Source: Sandaracinaceae bacterium | GTDB taxonomy: Bacteria > Myxococcota_A > Polyangia > Polyangiales > Houyiibacteriaceae | DNA length: 64,000 nucleotides | Direction of reading: 5' to 3' | Assembly (NCBI GenBank): GCA_016706685.1 | Contig: JADJJE010000018.1 | Span: 62,001-126,000, forward strand | Part shown: positions 36,766 to 45,212 of the stretch, piece after piece | How positions within the stretch are numbered: the first letter of the stretch is position 1 | Layout of the letters: the number at the start of each line of letters is the position of its first letter | Notes under the pieces: generated by a model | Seen by the model: the letters and a program-made list of their open reading frames with translations, nothing else | Told to the model about the DNA's origin: nothing | The model's database searches: none | Position numbers and translations under genes: made by a program

Positions 36766-36850
36766 CGGTCGCCGCGATAGCTGGTGGGGCCGCGTCAGGT
36801 TGCCGGCGTCGGCGAAGCCCGCCAGGTGGGCAATCTCACCCACCGTCGCG
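36766..36850 (-). pseudogene. Decayed copy of the AraC regulator's C-terminal helix-turn-helix tail
   Basis: The minus-strand reading VGEGGIAHL-like region actually reads TVGEIAHLAGFADAGNLTR, nearly identical to the intact AraC gene at 37569-38594 (SVGEIAHLAGFADAGNLTR). About 26 bases that encode AFKRWEGVS in the intact gene are missing, after which the PTSYRGDR part continues in another frame. A short direct copy, about 800 bases from the intact gene. No start codon or function. Confidence 0.75.
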
Positions 36851-36880
36851 TCCGCGTTTCCACGTGCTAGGAGACCCGGA

Positions 36881-37630
36881 ATGGCTGCTGCGGTCTCGAC
36901 CATCGCTCTTCGCAAGATGACGCCCCCGCTCCTCCCCGCGCTCGTTGGCGCTGCCGTCGTGGCGCTCGTCGTGGGCAGCTTCTTCGGCCGCGTGAGCACT
37001 ATCACCTGCGTGCGCGCGGCGGGAACGTGCCACGTCGAGTCGCACGGGTTTCTCTACCGCGTCCAGGACGAGCAACTCCCCATCGCTGAGATGGTCGGCG
37101 TCGGCGTCGAGACGGTCACGTCGACCAACCGCAACCGGGGCACGTCAGTCACCACCACCCAGCACGACGTGCTCTTGCGCATGGGTCGCACCGCGAGCGG
37201 AGCTGTCCAACCGGACGTGCGCGTCCACACGTACGACGTGCTCGCCGGGCCCGAGTCCACGGGCCTCGCGGCGAGCCAGTTGCTCGCTTTCCTCGGGAGC
37301 CCAACGGAACCGCAGCTCACGGTCACGTTCGGCACTCACCGCACGGGCTACGCCGCGTCGGTGCTCGTGTGGGTGCTGCTCACTCTGATCGCGAGCTACT
37401 GCTTTCTCTGGGCGGCCCGCGTCTCGGTGCACCGCGAGGACCGCCCCGAAGAGAGTCGCTCCCGCGTCCGCGTCGAGCTCGAGAAGGGTCCGGCGATCAT
37501 GAAGGACGTCCTCGGGCTCGAACGGCGGGCGGGCGAAGACCCTGACCGACGGCCTTGGGCCCATCAGCTCAGTGTTGTGTGCCCCGGTCGCCCCGATAGC
37601 TCGTGGGGCTCACGCCCTCCCAGCGCTTGA
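36881..37630 (+). CDS. Small two-helix membrane protein, tail possibly altered
   Basis: 249 residues, not recognised. One hydrophobic helix near the N-terminus (LLPALVGAAVVALVVGSFFG), an extracytoplasmic-like middle with two Cys, a second helix (VLVWVLLTLIASYCFLW) and a charged C-terminal tail. Two-TM topology with an external middle domain is the likely form. The last ~20 residues run through sequence that is antisense to the AraC gene tail, overlapping it by 62 bases. A stop lost by recombination is therefore plausible. The gene sits between the AraC fragment and the intact AraC gene. Start ATG at 36881 has no strong ribosome site. Confidence 0.55.
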   Translation: MAAAVSTIALRKMTPPLLPALVGAAVVALVVGSFFGRVSTITCVRAAGTCHVESHGFLYRVQDEQLPIAEMVGVGVETVTSTNRNRGTSVTTTQHDVLLRMGRTASGAVQPDVRVHTYDVLAGPESTGLAASQLLAFLGSPTEPQLTVTFGTHRTGYAASVLVWVLLTLIASYCFLWAARVSVHREDRPEESRSRVRVELEKGPAIMKDVLGLERRAGEDPDRRPWAHQLSVVCPGRPDSSWGSRPPSA

Positions 37631-38594
37631 ACGCCCGCGTCAGGTTGCCCGCGTCGGCGAAGCCCGCCAGGTGCGCAATCTCCCCAACCGACAAGTGCGG
37701 GTCGGCCAGCTTGCTGAGCACCACGTCGTGCCGCAGCCGCTTGGTGAGGTCGCGGTAGGTGGTGCCCTCCTCGCGCAGCCGCCGGCGCAGGGTGGGCGTG
37801 CTCATGCGCATGGACTCGGCCACCTCTTCGAGCGAGGGCATGGCCAGCGGCAGGCCGCGCTGGCGCAGGATCATGGTGCGCACGCGCGTGGAGAAGGTGG
37901 TGTCGTCGCCCTGCACCGTGGTGGCGTCCACGGGCTTCTGGTGGATGAAGCGCTCGAGCTCGGACTCCGTGCGCACCGTGCTCAGGCCCACGTAGCGCGT
38001 GGAGAAGTGCAGCGCCGCGCACTCGGCGTCGAAGCGGTGGGTGCCCGGGAAGATGAGGCCGTAGTCGTCCGCGTGCGCTGGCTGGGGGCTCGCGAAGTCG
38101 GCCCGAGCGATGGGGATCTTCCGCGCGATGAGCCACGAGGCGACGCGGTGCACCATCATGAGCCACAGCTCCTGCAGTACCCCGGTGGGGTCGAGCGCCC
38201 GGTCGCGCACGCGCACCCGGCACACCGCCATCTCGCCCTCGAGGTTCAGCGATAGCGTGATGTCGCGGGTGAGCACGGAGAAGGCGCTCATGAAGCGCTC
38301 GAGCGAGCGCCCCAGCGTCTCCTGGTGGATGGCCAGCTCGCAGGCCAGCGCGAACGCGCCGCGCGGGCAGGGCGAGGCCGTCATCCCAATCAGCTCGTCA
38401 TCGCACGCGTCCCAGAGGAAGCGCACCAGCGACGAGAAGTCGGCCGCGGTCACGCGGGCCCCGGGCTCGTGCAGCGCCGCGTGGTCCCAGCCGAAGCGGA
38501 CCGCCGTGGCCACCGGGTCCACGCCCCGCCGGGCCGCCCCAGCGAGGAGTCCGCAGACGAAGTGACTCGAGAGGGTAGGGGTGTCGTGGCTCAT
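37569..38594 (-). CDS. AraC-family transcriptional regulator
   Basis: 341 residues. The N-terminal ~200 residues look like the arabinose-binding-like domain of OruR/ArgR-type AraC regulators. The C-terminal DNA-binding region has two helix-turn-helix motifs, SLEEVAESMRMSTPTLRRRL and the second with SVGEIAHLAGFADAGNLTRAF and the conserved (F/Y)-K-R-W-x-G-x-(S/T)-P. Ligand and targets unknown. Start 38594 is used; upstream in-frame sequence is low-complexity. Divergent from the PlsC-type gene across 239 bases, so it may regulate it. A partial copy lies about 700 bases beyond its 3' end. Confidence 0.9.
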   Translation of the reverse strand: MSHDTPTLSSHFVCGLLAGAARRGVDPVATAVRFGWDHAALHEPGARVTAADFSSLVRFLWDACDDELIGMTASPCPRGAFALACELAIHQETLGRSLERFMSAFSVLTRDITLSLNLEGEMAVCRVRVRDRALDPTGVLQELWLMMVHRVASWLIARKIPIARADFASPQPAHADDYGLIFPGTHRFDAECAALHFSTRYVGLSTVRTESELERFIHQKPVDATTVQGDDTTFSTRVRTMILRQRGLPLAMPSLEEVAESMRMSTPTLRRRLREEGTTYRDLTKRLRHDVVLSKLADPHLSVGEIAHLAGFADAGNLTRAFKRWEGVSPTSYRGDRGTQH

Positions 38595-38833
38595 GGGGCG
38601 CCTTGCTGGCCGTGGCCGTGTTGCCCTGCGGGCAGGCCCGAGGGTGCCTCTCCCTGAAGGGCCTCGCCGCCGGTGTCCACGACGTGAGCGCGATGGCCCA
38701 CTTCCGTGACCACCTCGTGCCACGGTCTACCAGCTGGGGAGGGTGGGGGACAAGGCGGGCTCCTCGGCACTCGTCACCCACCTGTCGCCTGCGGGGCACG
38801 CTCGCGTTGCCATCCGCCCGCACCGTGGTGGAC

Positions 38834-39604
38834 ATGCAAAACCAGTCGATCATCACCGAGTCCCCGCTCCGCGCCTCGCGCCGCAGCGGCAGCCGCCTGG
38901 GCCGGACCACGTTGCTCATCGCCGAGGCTGTGGCCAACGAGTCGCTGCGCGGCATCGACGACCCGGCCGAAGACTGCCTGGCGCGTGCAGCCCGGCTCAG
39001 CTTCGTGGCGCAGCAGCTGTGCGCGGTGCACGGCGTGCGGGTTCACGTCACGGGCGAGATCCCCCGGCAGCCAGTGGCGCTGGTCGCCAACCACGTCAGT
39101 TACTTGGACCCGCTGGCGGTGCTCTCGTGCATGCCGGCCACGGCCATCGCCAAGCGCGAGGTGCGCGACTGGCCCGGTGTGGGCACCGCGCTCGAAGCGC
39201 TGGGCGCGCTGTTCGTGGACCGGGACGATGCGCAGAGCGGGGCACGCGTGATCCGCGAGGCCGTCACGCGGCTGCGCTCCGATGTGTCGGTGCTGACCTT
39301 CGCGGAGGGCACGACCACATCGGGGCGAGGGGTGCTCCCGTTCCGGCGCGGCATCTTCGGCGCGGCCCGCATCGCGCGGGTGCCGGTGGTGCCGATGGCG
39401 CTGCGCTACGAGGACCCCGAGCTCCCCTGGGTGGGCTCGCAGAGCTTCTTGCCGCACTACCTGCGCACGGCCAGCAAGCCGGTGACGCACGTGCACCTGC
39501 ACTTCCTGCCGGCCCTCGAGGTGAGCGCTGGTGGCGAGGACCGTTGCGCCAAGCACGCACGCGACCAGGTGCGGGCCTGGGTCGCGCCACACGCCCAAGC
39601 GTGA
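38834..39604 (+). CDS. 1-acyl-glycerol-phosphate acyltransferase (PlsC family)
   Basis: 256 residues. Acyltransferase motifs: NHVSYLD (H-x4-D), a FVDRDD block, FAEGTTTSG and VPVVPMAL, in the order expected for PlsC/LPLAT enzymes, which acylate lysophosphatidate or related glycolipids. No clear transmembrane helix precedes the motifs, although LIAEAVAN near the start is weakly hydrophobic. Start ATG at 38834; a long upstream reading is low-complexity. The stop overlaps the M14-peptidase GTG (GTGA), so the two are an operon. Divergent from the AraC regulator. Confidence 0.85.
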   Translation: MQNQSIITESPLRASRRSGSRLGRTTLLIAEAVANESLRGIDDPAEDCLARAARLSFVAQQLCAVHGVRVHVTGEIPRQPVALVANHVSYLDPLAVLSCMPATAIAKREVRDWPGVGTALEALGALFVDRDDAQSGARVIREAVTRLRSDVSVLTFAEGTTTSGRGVLPFRRGIFGAARIARVPVVPMALRYEDPELPWVGSQSFLPHYLRTASKPVTHVHLHFLPALEVSAGGEDRCAKHARDQVRAWVAPHAQA

Positions 39605-40626
39605 GCTTCCCCGAGCTGGACGAGCTGTTCGTGGTGCTGGACGCGCTCGGTCCCTGGGCGCGTCCCACCGTGCGTGGGCACGTGGACGTGGACGGCCAGC
39701 GCGTGCCGCTGCTGGACATCACGCTCGGCGCCACCGACCCGAGCGCGCCCACGCTGGCGCTCATCGGCGGCGTGCACGGGCTCGAGCGGATCGGCGCGCA
39801 GGTGGTGCTGGCGGAGCTGCAGAGCCTGGCCGCGCGCCTGGTGTGGGACCGCACCCTGCGGCGCGAGCTGGAGCACGTGCGCGTGGCCACGTTCCCCATC
39901 GTGAACCCGTGGGGCATGCTGCACTCCACGCGCAGCAACGCACGCGGCGTGGACCTCATGCGCAACGCCCCGCCGGTGGACCCGCGCCAGCGCGCCACGC
40001 CGCTGGTGGGCGGGCAGACGCTCTCCTCGCAGCTGCCGTGGTTCGCGGGCGATCAAGCGCCCGACGCGATGGAGCCCGAGGCGCAAGCGCTGTGCGCGTT
40101 CGTCCGCGAGCACGTGTTCCCCGCGTCTTGCGCCGTGACCCTGGACGCCCACTCGGGCTTTGGTCTGCGCGACCGCCTGTGGTTCCCGTACGCCTACACG
40201 CGCGCGCCGTTCCCTGGCCTGCCCGAGACGGCGGCGTTGGCCGCGCTGCTGGACGTGAGCCTGCCGCACCACGTCTACGCCATCGAGCCTCAAGCGCAGG
40301 CGTACACCATTCGCGGTGACCTCTGGGACCACCTCTACGCCGAGCGCTTGGCGCGCACGGACCTGCCGCCCGGCCGCTTCATCCCGCTCACGCTCGAGAT
40401 GGGCTCGTGGACCTGGGTGCGCAAGAACCCGTGGCAGCTGGTCACGCACCGCGACGGAGGCTTTCACCCCGTGGCCCCGCATCGCCTCGAGCGCACGCTG
40501 CGTCGCCACTTGCCGCTGCTCGAGTTCCTGCGGCGCGCGGTGTCGAGCGCCGATGCCTGGGTGCCCACCGGTGCCATCGAGCGCGAGCGCGCGCTGACGG
40601 CGGGTTACCGGCGCTGGTACGGATGA
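39601..40626 (+). CDS. M14-family zinc carboxypeptidase-like protein
   Basis: 341 residues. Zinc-carboxypeptidase signatures: GGVHGLERIG (H-x-x-E), DLMRNAPP (Arg-Asn as in substrate-binding) and a later DAHSGFG His. This matches M14/DUF2817-type peptidases, cytoplasmic here since no signal peptide is seen. Substrate unknown; some relatives act on short peptides or esters. Starts with GTG overlapping the acyltransferase stop by four bases. A function linked to the acyltransferase is inferred only from coupling. Confidence 0.8.
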   Translation: MSFPELDELFVVLDALGPWARPTVRGHVDVDGQRVPLLDITLGATDPSAPTLALIGGVHGLERIGAQVVLAELQSLAARLVWDRTLRRELEHVRVATFPIVNPWGMLHSTRSNARGVDLMRNAPPVDPRQRATPLVGGQTLSSQLPWFAGDQAPDAMEPEAQALCAFVREHVFPASCAVTLDAHSGFGLRDRLWFPYAYTRAPFPGLPETAALAALLDVSLPHHVYAIEPQAQAYTIRGDLWDHLYAERLARTDLPPGRFIPLTLEMGSWTWVRKNPWQLVTHRDGGFHPVAPHRLERTLRRHLPLLEFLRRAVSSADAWVPTGAIERERALTAGYRRWYG

Positions 40627-40667
40627 TGTTGGTCCCCTCGATGGCGGATCGAGGCTGGGAGCCGAGT

Positions 40668-40926
40668 CATTGGGCACCCACGGCTGAAGCCGTGGGCAGC
40701 AAACCTGGCCTGGACATACCGAAAGTCCGCCCGTCGGGCGGACTAAGTGGTCGGCAACGGGGTGTGTTCTACCCAGGGTGGCCGGACACAAACAACAGCT
40801 GCAGGGGTCCGAGTACCCTTGGTAAAACGGCCTCCAACTTCACGACGATCTAGTCCGCCCGAAGGGGGGACTTTCAGGTGGTCGAGGCCTAGTTTGCTGC
40901 CCACGGCTTGAGCCGTGGGTGCCCAT
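40668..40926. mobile_element. MITE-like element with ~77-base terminal inverted repeats
   Basis: The gap 40627-41005 holds no gene but a palindromic element. The left arm (40668-40745) and the right arm (40851-40926, inverted) match at roughly 85-90% by eye. Each arm has two nested palindromes: CCCACGGCTGAAGCCGTGGG (right copy with one change) and AGTCCGCCC...GGGCGGACT. The centre (about 105 bases) is not coding. There is no transposase, so it would be a non-autonomous element or a REP/BIME-type repeat moved by a partner elsewhere. Transcripts from either side would form strong hairpins and could be terminated here. Confidence 0.7.
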
Positions 40927-41005
40927 CGTTGCGTGCTTGTGATCGCTCCGTTGCCGCCCCGTTGCATGCGCACCCCACGATGGCCTCCAACAAGAGGAGA
41001 ACATC

Positions 41006-41857
41006 ATGCAGACCACGACGACCACGACGCTAGAGGCGCCCCAGCTCGACGAGTGCTCGGTCTACCCGCGCCACCCGCGCGGCCTCCCGCCCGACGAGAT
41101 CCGCACGCGCCGCTACACCCTGCGCTTCGCCCGTGACGGACGTGACCTCGAGGCCATCCAGCGCCTGCGCTTCCGCGTCTTCAACGAAGAGCTGAACGAG
41201 GGCCTGGCCGCGTCGCGTGAGAGCGGTCTCGACCGCGACCCGTACGACGCGCGCTGCCACCACTTGCTCGTGCTCGACACCGCCACGGGCGAGGCGGTGG
41301 GCACTTACCGGCTGATGACCCGCGAGACGGCGCACGGCGAGTCCTTCTACTCGGACTCCGAGTACTACCTGGGCGCGCTCCCGAGCCACATCGCGAGCGA
41401 CGCCGTCGAAGCGGGACGGGCCTGCGTGGCGGCCGACCACCGCAACGGGCGCGTCATCCGCATGCTCTTCGCGGGCCTGGCGCGGTACCTCGCGTGGAAC
41501 AACAAGCGCTACCTCTTCGGCTGCTGCTCGGTGCCCACGCTCGTGCCCGCCGAGATGTACGCGCTGCTGGCTCGGCTGCAGGGCGAGGGCCACGTGGACA
41601 GCGAGATCCTGCTCGCGGCGCGGCCCCACGTGCGCGAGCCTATGCCTCCGCTCGCCGACGTGGCGGCGCAGCTGGCCGCGGTGGAGGCTCCCGCGCTGAT
41701 GACCACGTACATCCGCCTCGGCGCGCGCGTGATCAGCGAGCCGGCCTTCGACCGCGACTTCAACGTGAGCGACCTGATGGTGCTGTTGGACGTGCACGGC
41801 ATGGAGCCGCGCGTGCTGGCCAGCCTGACCTCCGTGGGCGCCAACCAGGCCGCCTGA
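41006..41857 (+). CDS. GNAT-type N-acyltransferase, OlsB/FeeM-like
   Basis: 283 residues. The N-terminal GNAT region reads YTLRFARDGRDLEAIQRLRFRVF with nearby YDARCHHLLVLD, VGTYRLMT, EAGRACVAADHRNGRVI and LFGCCSVP. These match ornithine-acyl-ACP N-acyltransferases (OlsB) and N-acyl amino acid synthases (FeeM). Such enzymes move a fatty acyl chain from ACP to an amino acid, giving a lipid or signal. No partner (OlsA/OlsF type) is adjacent, so the product is open. A ribosome site AGGAGA lies just before the ATG. The preceding 380 bases hold only a MITE-like element. Followed by a lipoprotein gene after 12 bases. Confidence 0.8.
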   Translation: MQTTTTTTLEAPQLDECSVYPRHPRGLPPDEIRTRRYTLRFARDGRDLEAIQRLRFRVFNEELNEGLAASRESGLDRDPYDARCHHLLVLDTATGEAVGTYRLMTRETAHGESFYSDSEYYLGALPSHIASDAVEAGRACVAADHRNGRVIRMLFAGLARYLAWNNKRYLFGCCSVPTLVPAEMYALLARLQGEGHVDSEILLAARPHVREPMPPLADVAAQLAAVEAPALMTTYIRLGARVISEPAFDRDFNVSDLMVLLDVHGMEPRVLASLTSVGANQAA

Positions 41858-41869
41858 TACACTGACGCG

Positions 41870-42940
41870 ATGAAGCGCGCGTGGTGTCTGGTGGTGGCCT
41901 TGCTTCTCTCGGCCTGCGGCGCGGGCGGTGAAGCTGCGGGAGAGAGCGAAACACCCAGCGCGGCCCCCGCCGAGCCAAGCGCCACAGGCCCCGTCTACGA
42001 CTTGCACGAGTGGGGCGTGGTGGCCGTGCGCCCAGGGGGCTTCGAGGTGGCCGCCGGGGCGGGGCAGCCGCGCATGGAGCTCAACGTGGACAAGCCGGTG
42101 CTGTACGTGCACTCCGACGAGCCCGCCCCATTTCCGCTCACCGTGCAGGTGAACCTGCCGGACGCGCTGCACCCCGTGGAGCACTTTCCGCCCACCGACC
42201 TCCGCCCGCTGCGCTGGCGCGCCGAGGTGGGCACCGCCGGCTGTCGCGGCCAGTACCCCGGCGCCACCGACGTCCTCGACGCGCGCTGCCTCGACGGCTA
42301 CTGCGAGGTCTACGAGCTGGCTCGGTACGAGACCACCGACGCGCGCTGTCTGACCGTGGGCGCGGCGAGCGCCCCGCTGCTCTTCTACCGGCTCTGGGCG
42401 CCCATCAGCCCGCCCGCGCTGCCGCTCGGCCTCACGCTCGACAACAACGACGTCGTCATTGCGCAGCTCGCCCCGGGAGGCACGCAGGGGTCGGTCATCC
42501 GCATCCGCCGCACGGCCGTGGGCGTGCTCACCAGCGTCACCCCGCTCGAGGACGGCCAGCGCACCCTGCGCCTCGGCACACCCACCTCGCCCGCCTCGGT
42601 GGGCTTCGCGGCGCTGCGCACGGCGCTCACGGATCAGGGCCTCACCCCACCCGAGGCGGCCGCGTTCCTGCGTGGCTGGCAAGCGGCGCTCTTCGGCACC
42701 TCGGTCCCGGTGACCAACGACGTGGATCGCCTCGGCGCGGACGACGGCCCGAGCGATGGCATCACCGCCGACGACGAGACGGCCAACCGCGACGGTGACC
42801 GCGCGGGTGCGCCGCGCGACTGGGACGTGGTGCTCTACTGGCTGACGCCCAGCGCCATCGACCGGCTGGCCCGCATCGAGGCCAGCCCGCCGCCGCGCCA
42901 CCTGCGCCGCGTGTTCATGGTGCGCCACGTGCTGCGCTGA
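41870..42940 (+). CDS. Lipoprotein of unknown function
   Basis: 356 residues with lipobox LLLSAC. A short linker is followed by a beta-rich region (YDLHEWGVVAVRP, MELNVDKPVLYVHSDEP) and no recognisable catalytic motif. Four Cys in the middle suggest disulfides. Starts 12 bases after the acyltransferase stop and probably shares its transcript. Not recognised. Confidence 0.7.
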   Translation: MKRAWCLVVALLLSACGAGGEAAGESETPSAAPAEPSATGPVYDLHEWGVVAVRPGGFEVAAGAGQPRMELNVDKPVLYVHSDEPAPFPLTVQVNLPDALHPVEHFPPTDLRPLRWRAEVGTAGCRGQYPGATDVLDARCLDGYCEVYELARYETTDARCLTVGAASAPLLFYRLWAPISPPALPLGLTLDNNDVVIAQLAPGGTQGSVIRIRRTAVGVLTSVTPLEDGQRTLRLGTPTSPASVGFAALRTALTDQGLTPPEAAAFLRGWQAALFGTSVPVTNDVDRLGADDGPSDGITADDETANRDGDRAGAPRDWDVVLYWLTPSAIDRLARIEASPPPRHLRRVFMVRHVLR

Positions 42941-42953
42941 GCAGGGCTGCGGC

Positions 42954-43728
42954 TCAGACCGTGTGCACGAACCGCTCGCGCGGCAGCCGCAGGCGCGGGC
43001 CATACACGCCGCCCGGCGCCCGCCGCCCCGCGCTGATGACCATGGTCACGATGGCGTCGGGGTTGTCGCCCAGCCCGATGATCTTCTTCACGCGCACCTC
43101 GTCCATGCCCTCCATGGGGCAGGTGTCGTAGCCCGCCGCGCGGAAGGCCAGCATCAGGTTCTCGCACGCGAGCGCGCTGGTTTTCACGGCCCACGTGATG
43201 AGCTCCGAGCGCGACGCCGGCCCGCGTGGGATGGCCCGCACCAGCCCCGGTGAGCAGGATGGGCGCGCGCTTGAGCGCCCCGATCGCGGAGAGCGGCCCC
43301 ACCGTGTACGCCACCTTCGTGATGTACTCGTAGTAGAAGTGCATGGTCTTGGGCCAGCGGTAGGGAGACCCCTTCAGCGAGTCCAGCACCAGCTCGCTGT
43401 TCTCGCGCCAGGTGTCGATGCGCGCGATGGCCACGATCAGCTCGGGCGCCGTGGTGGCCGCCGGCTGTCCCAGGCAAGCGGCTGCGAGGGCGCGCTTCTT
43501 GTCGGGGTCCACCACCCGGTAGAACTCCCAGCACTGCAGGTTGCTGGAGGTGGGCGCGAGCAGCGCGAGGTCCAGGCAGCGCTCCACCACGTGGTCGGGC
43601 ACCGGCTCGTCGTGGAAGCGGCGCACGCTGCGGCGTGACTCCACCACGCGGGCGAACGCGTCCATGTCCGTTTGCGGCGCGGGCTCTTGGTAGTCTTTGA
43701 CGGAGGGCTTTTCGGTGGCGGTGCTCAT
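42954..43728 (-). pseudogene. Nitroreductase-family FMN flavoprotein, frameshifted
   Basis: About 257 residues when joined. N-terminal ESRRSVRRFHDEPVP and LLAPTSSNLQCWEFYR are FMN-binding nitroreductase motifs, and the C-terminal part ends RVKKIIGLGDNPDAIVTMV. After RAPILLTG the frame is lost and coding resumes as VRAIPRGPASRSEL. The simplest fix is one extra C in the run of four at 43245-43248. With that base removed the protein is full length, so an assembly error is likely. Start ATG at 43728. Convergent with the upstream lipoprotein gene and divergent from the MYXO-CTERM gene. Substrate unknown. Confidence 0.82.
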
Positions 43729-43851
43729 GCGAGCGATAGCGTACTCCACTCCGCCCCGACGGACGCTACGCTGCGCGCCGATGCCCCTGGCCCGCCCGTT
43801 CCTCGCTCCCTCGGCTCGGCTCTCTCGGTCACTTCGGTCCTCAGCGCTGCC

Positions 43852-45108
43852 ATGGCGCTCTCGCTGCTGTGTCCCGGCGCGGCGCGGGCGCACGGTCGCC
43901 CGCTGGGCGTGAACCAGCTCTTCCGCATGGACGGCCGCAACGTGCTCTTCACCACGCGCGGTCCGGTCATCGAGGGGGAGGACGGCGTCTACCGCTGGAC
44001 CTGCTCGCAGGCCTACGGGGACACCGGCCAGTCGTTGATCCCGAACCTGGCGCGCACCGCCACGGGCACGCTGCTGGCGGGCACCATCGCTGGCCTGTAC
44101 CGCCGCCCGGGCGGGGACTGCAGCTGGGCGCGCGCCGAGGGCGAGCTCCAGTTCGTGTTCGTGGCGGACGTCCATGCGCCGCCGGCGCTGGGTGCTCGCA
44201 TCTTCGCGGTGACGGCCGACCCCGTCCCTGACAACTATATCGCGTACAGCGACGACGACGGCGCGTCGTTCACGCCGCTGGTGGTGGGTGCCCGCATGCA
44301 GAGCGTGCGTGTTGCGCCCAGCGATGCCAGCCGCGTGTTTGCTGCGGGCTTCATTCCGGGCGACACCCCGCTGGCCACCCCGGCCGGCGTGCTCCTGTGG
44401 AGCGAGACCTCCGGCAGCAGCTTCGAGACGCTTAGTGTGCCGCTGGTGGCAGGGGAGCTGACCCTGGTCATCACGCACGTCTCCAGCACGGACCCGGGCC
44501 GGGTGTACCTGCGCACCGTGACGGCGCGGCAACCCGAGAGCCCACCCGAGCGCCTGCTGCAAGTGGACGCGGCCCTCGGTGTCATCACGGAGGTGCTGCA
44601 GCGGCGCGAGCTGCGTGGGGCCACGGATGCCGGCGCAGACGGAGACCTGTGGGTCATCGCGCAGCCGGAGGAGCAAGTGGGCGGCCTGCTGCGGGTGCCC
44701 GAGAGCGGCGCGCCCGCCGTGGTGGACGCGGCCATGGACGCCAGCTGCGTGCTGGAAGACGCGACCGGGCTGTATGTCTGCCCCATCCCGCACACGGGCC
44801 AGACCGCTGCGCTCGTTCGCTCCATGAATGCCGGCGCCACCTTCGACGTGGTGCTGGATTTCCGGGACGTCACCGTGAGCGAGGGCTGCCCCGAGGGCGA
44901 CAACACGGGCATCTGTGAGCGCGACTTGGCCGACATCGCCCGGGACTCGCTTCTGCTGGTGGTCACGCCGCCCGACCCCGAGCCTTCGGGAGGGTGCGAC
45001 ATCCTGTCCCACCGTGAGGACTGGCCCGTGCTCGTCCAGGCGGCCCTGCTGGCCCTGGCGCTGGGGCTCCGGCGCCGGCGAAGCCGCGCGCCGCAACCGT
45101 GTAGGTAA
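43852..45108 (+). CDS. Secreted MYXO-CTERM protein, start uncertain
   Basis: At least 418 residues. The protein repeats beta-strand patterns (VYRWTCSQ, GLYRRPGGDC, NYIAYSDDDGASF) that suggest a propeller of the type found in exo-alpha-sialidase/photosystem-assembly families. The C-terminus has Gly-Gly-Cys, a hydrophobic helix and RRRRSR, the MYXO-CTERM cell-surface sorting signal. The ATG at 43852 yields a signal peptide lacking its basic start. An ATG at 43781 lies in another frame; one missing base near 43805 would join it to a normal signal sequence. Divergent from the nitroreductase gene. Confidence 0.7.
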   Translation: MALSLLCPGAARAHGRPLGVNQLFRMDGRNVLFTTRGPVIEGEDGVYRWTCSQAYGDTGQSLIPNLARTATGTLLAGTIAGLYRRPGGDCSWARAEGELQFVFVADVHAPPALGARIFAVTADPVPDNYIAYSDDDGASFTPLVVGARMQSVRVAPSDASRVFAAGFIPGDTPLATPAGVLLWSETSGSSFETLSVPLVAGELTLVITHVSSTDPGRVYLRTVTARQPESPPERLLQVDAALGVITEVLQRRELRGATDAGADGDLWVIAQPEEQVGGLLRVPESGAPAVVDAAMDASCVLEDATGLYVCPIPHTGQTAALVRSMNAGATFDVVLDFRDVTVSEGCPEGDNTGICERDLADIARDSLLLVVTPPDPEPSGGCDILSHREDWPVLVQAALLALALGLRRRRSRAPQPCR

Positions 45109-45212
45109 AACTACACAGACATGTGGCCAATTGTGCAGCACTCGACGTATGCTGCCTCGAAGCGACGGGTGAGCCCTGCTCCTCACCTGGACCGATACGG
45201 GACTCAAGATCT

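Noticed and set aside
38595..38833. The 239-base gap between the AraC and PlsC genes was searched for small genes and operators.
   Set aside because: Possible short frames are low-complexity, and no clear palindrome or promoter pair was seen.
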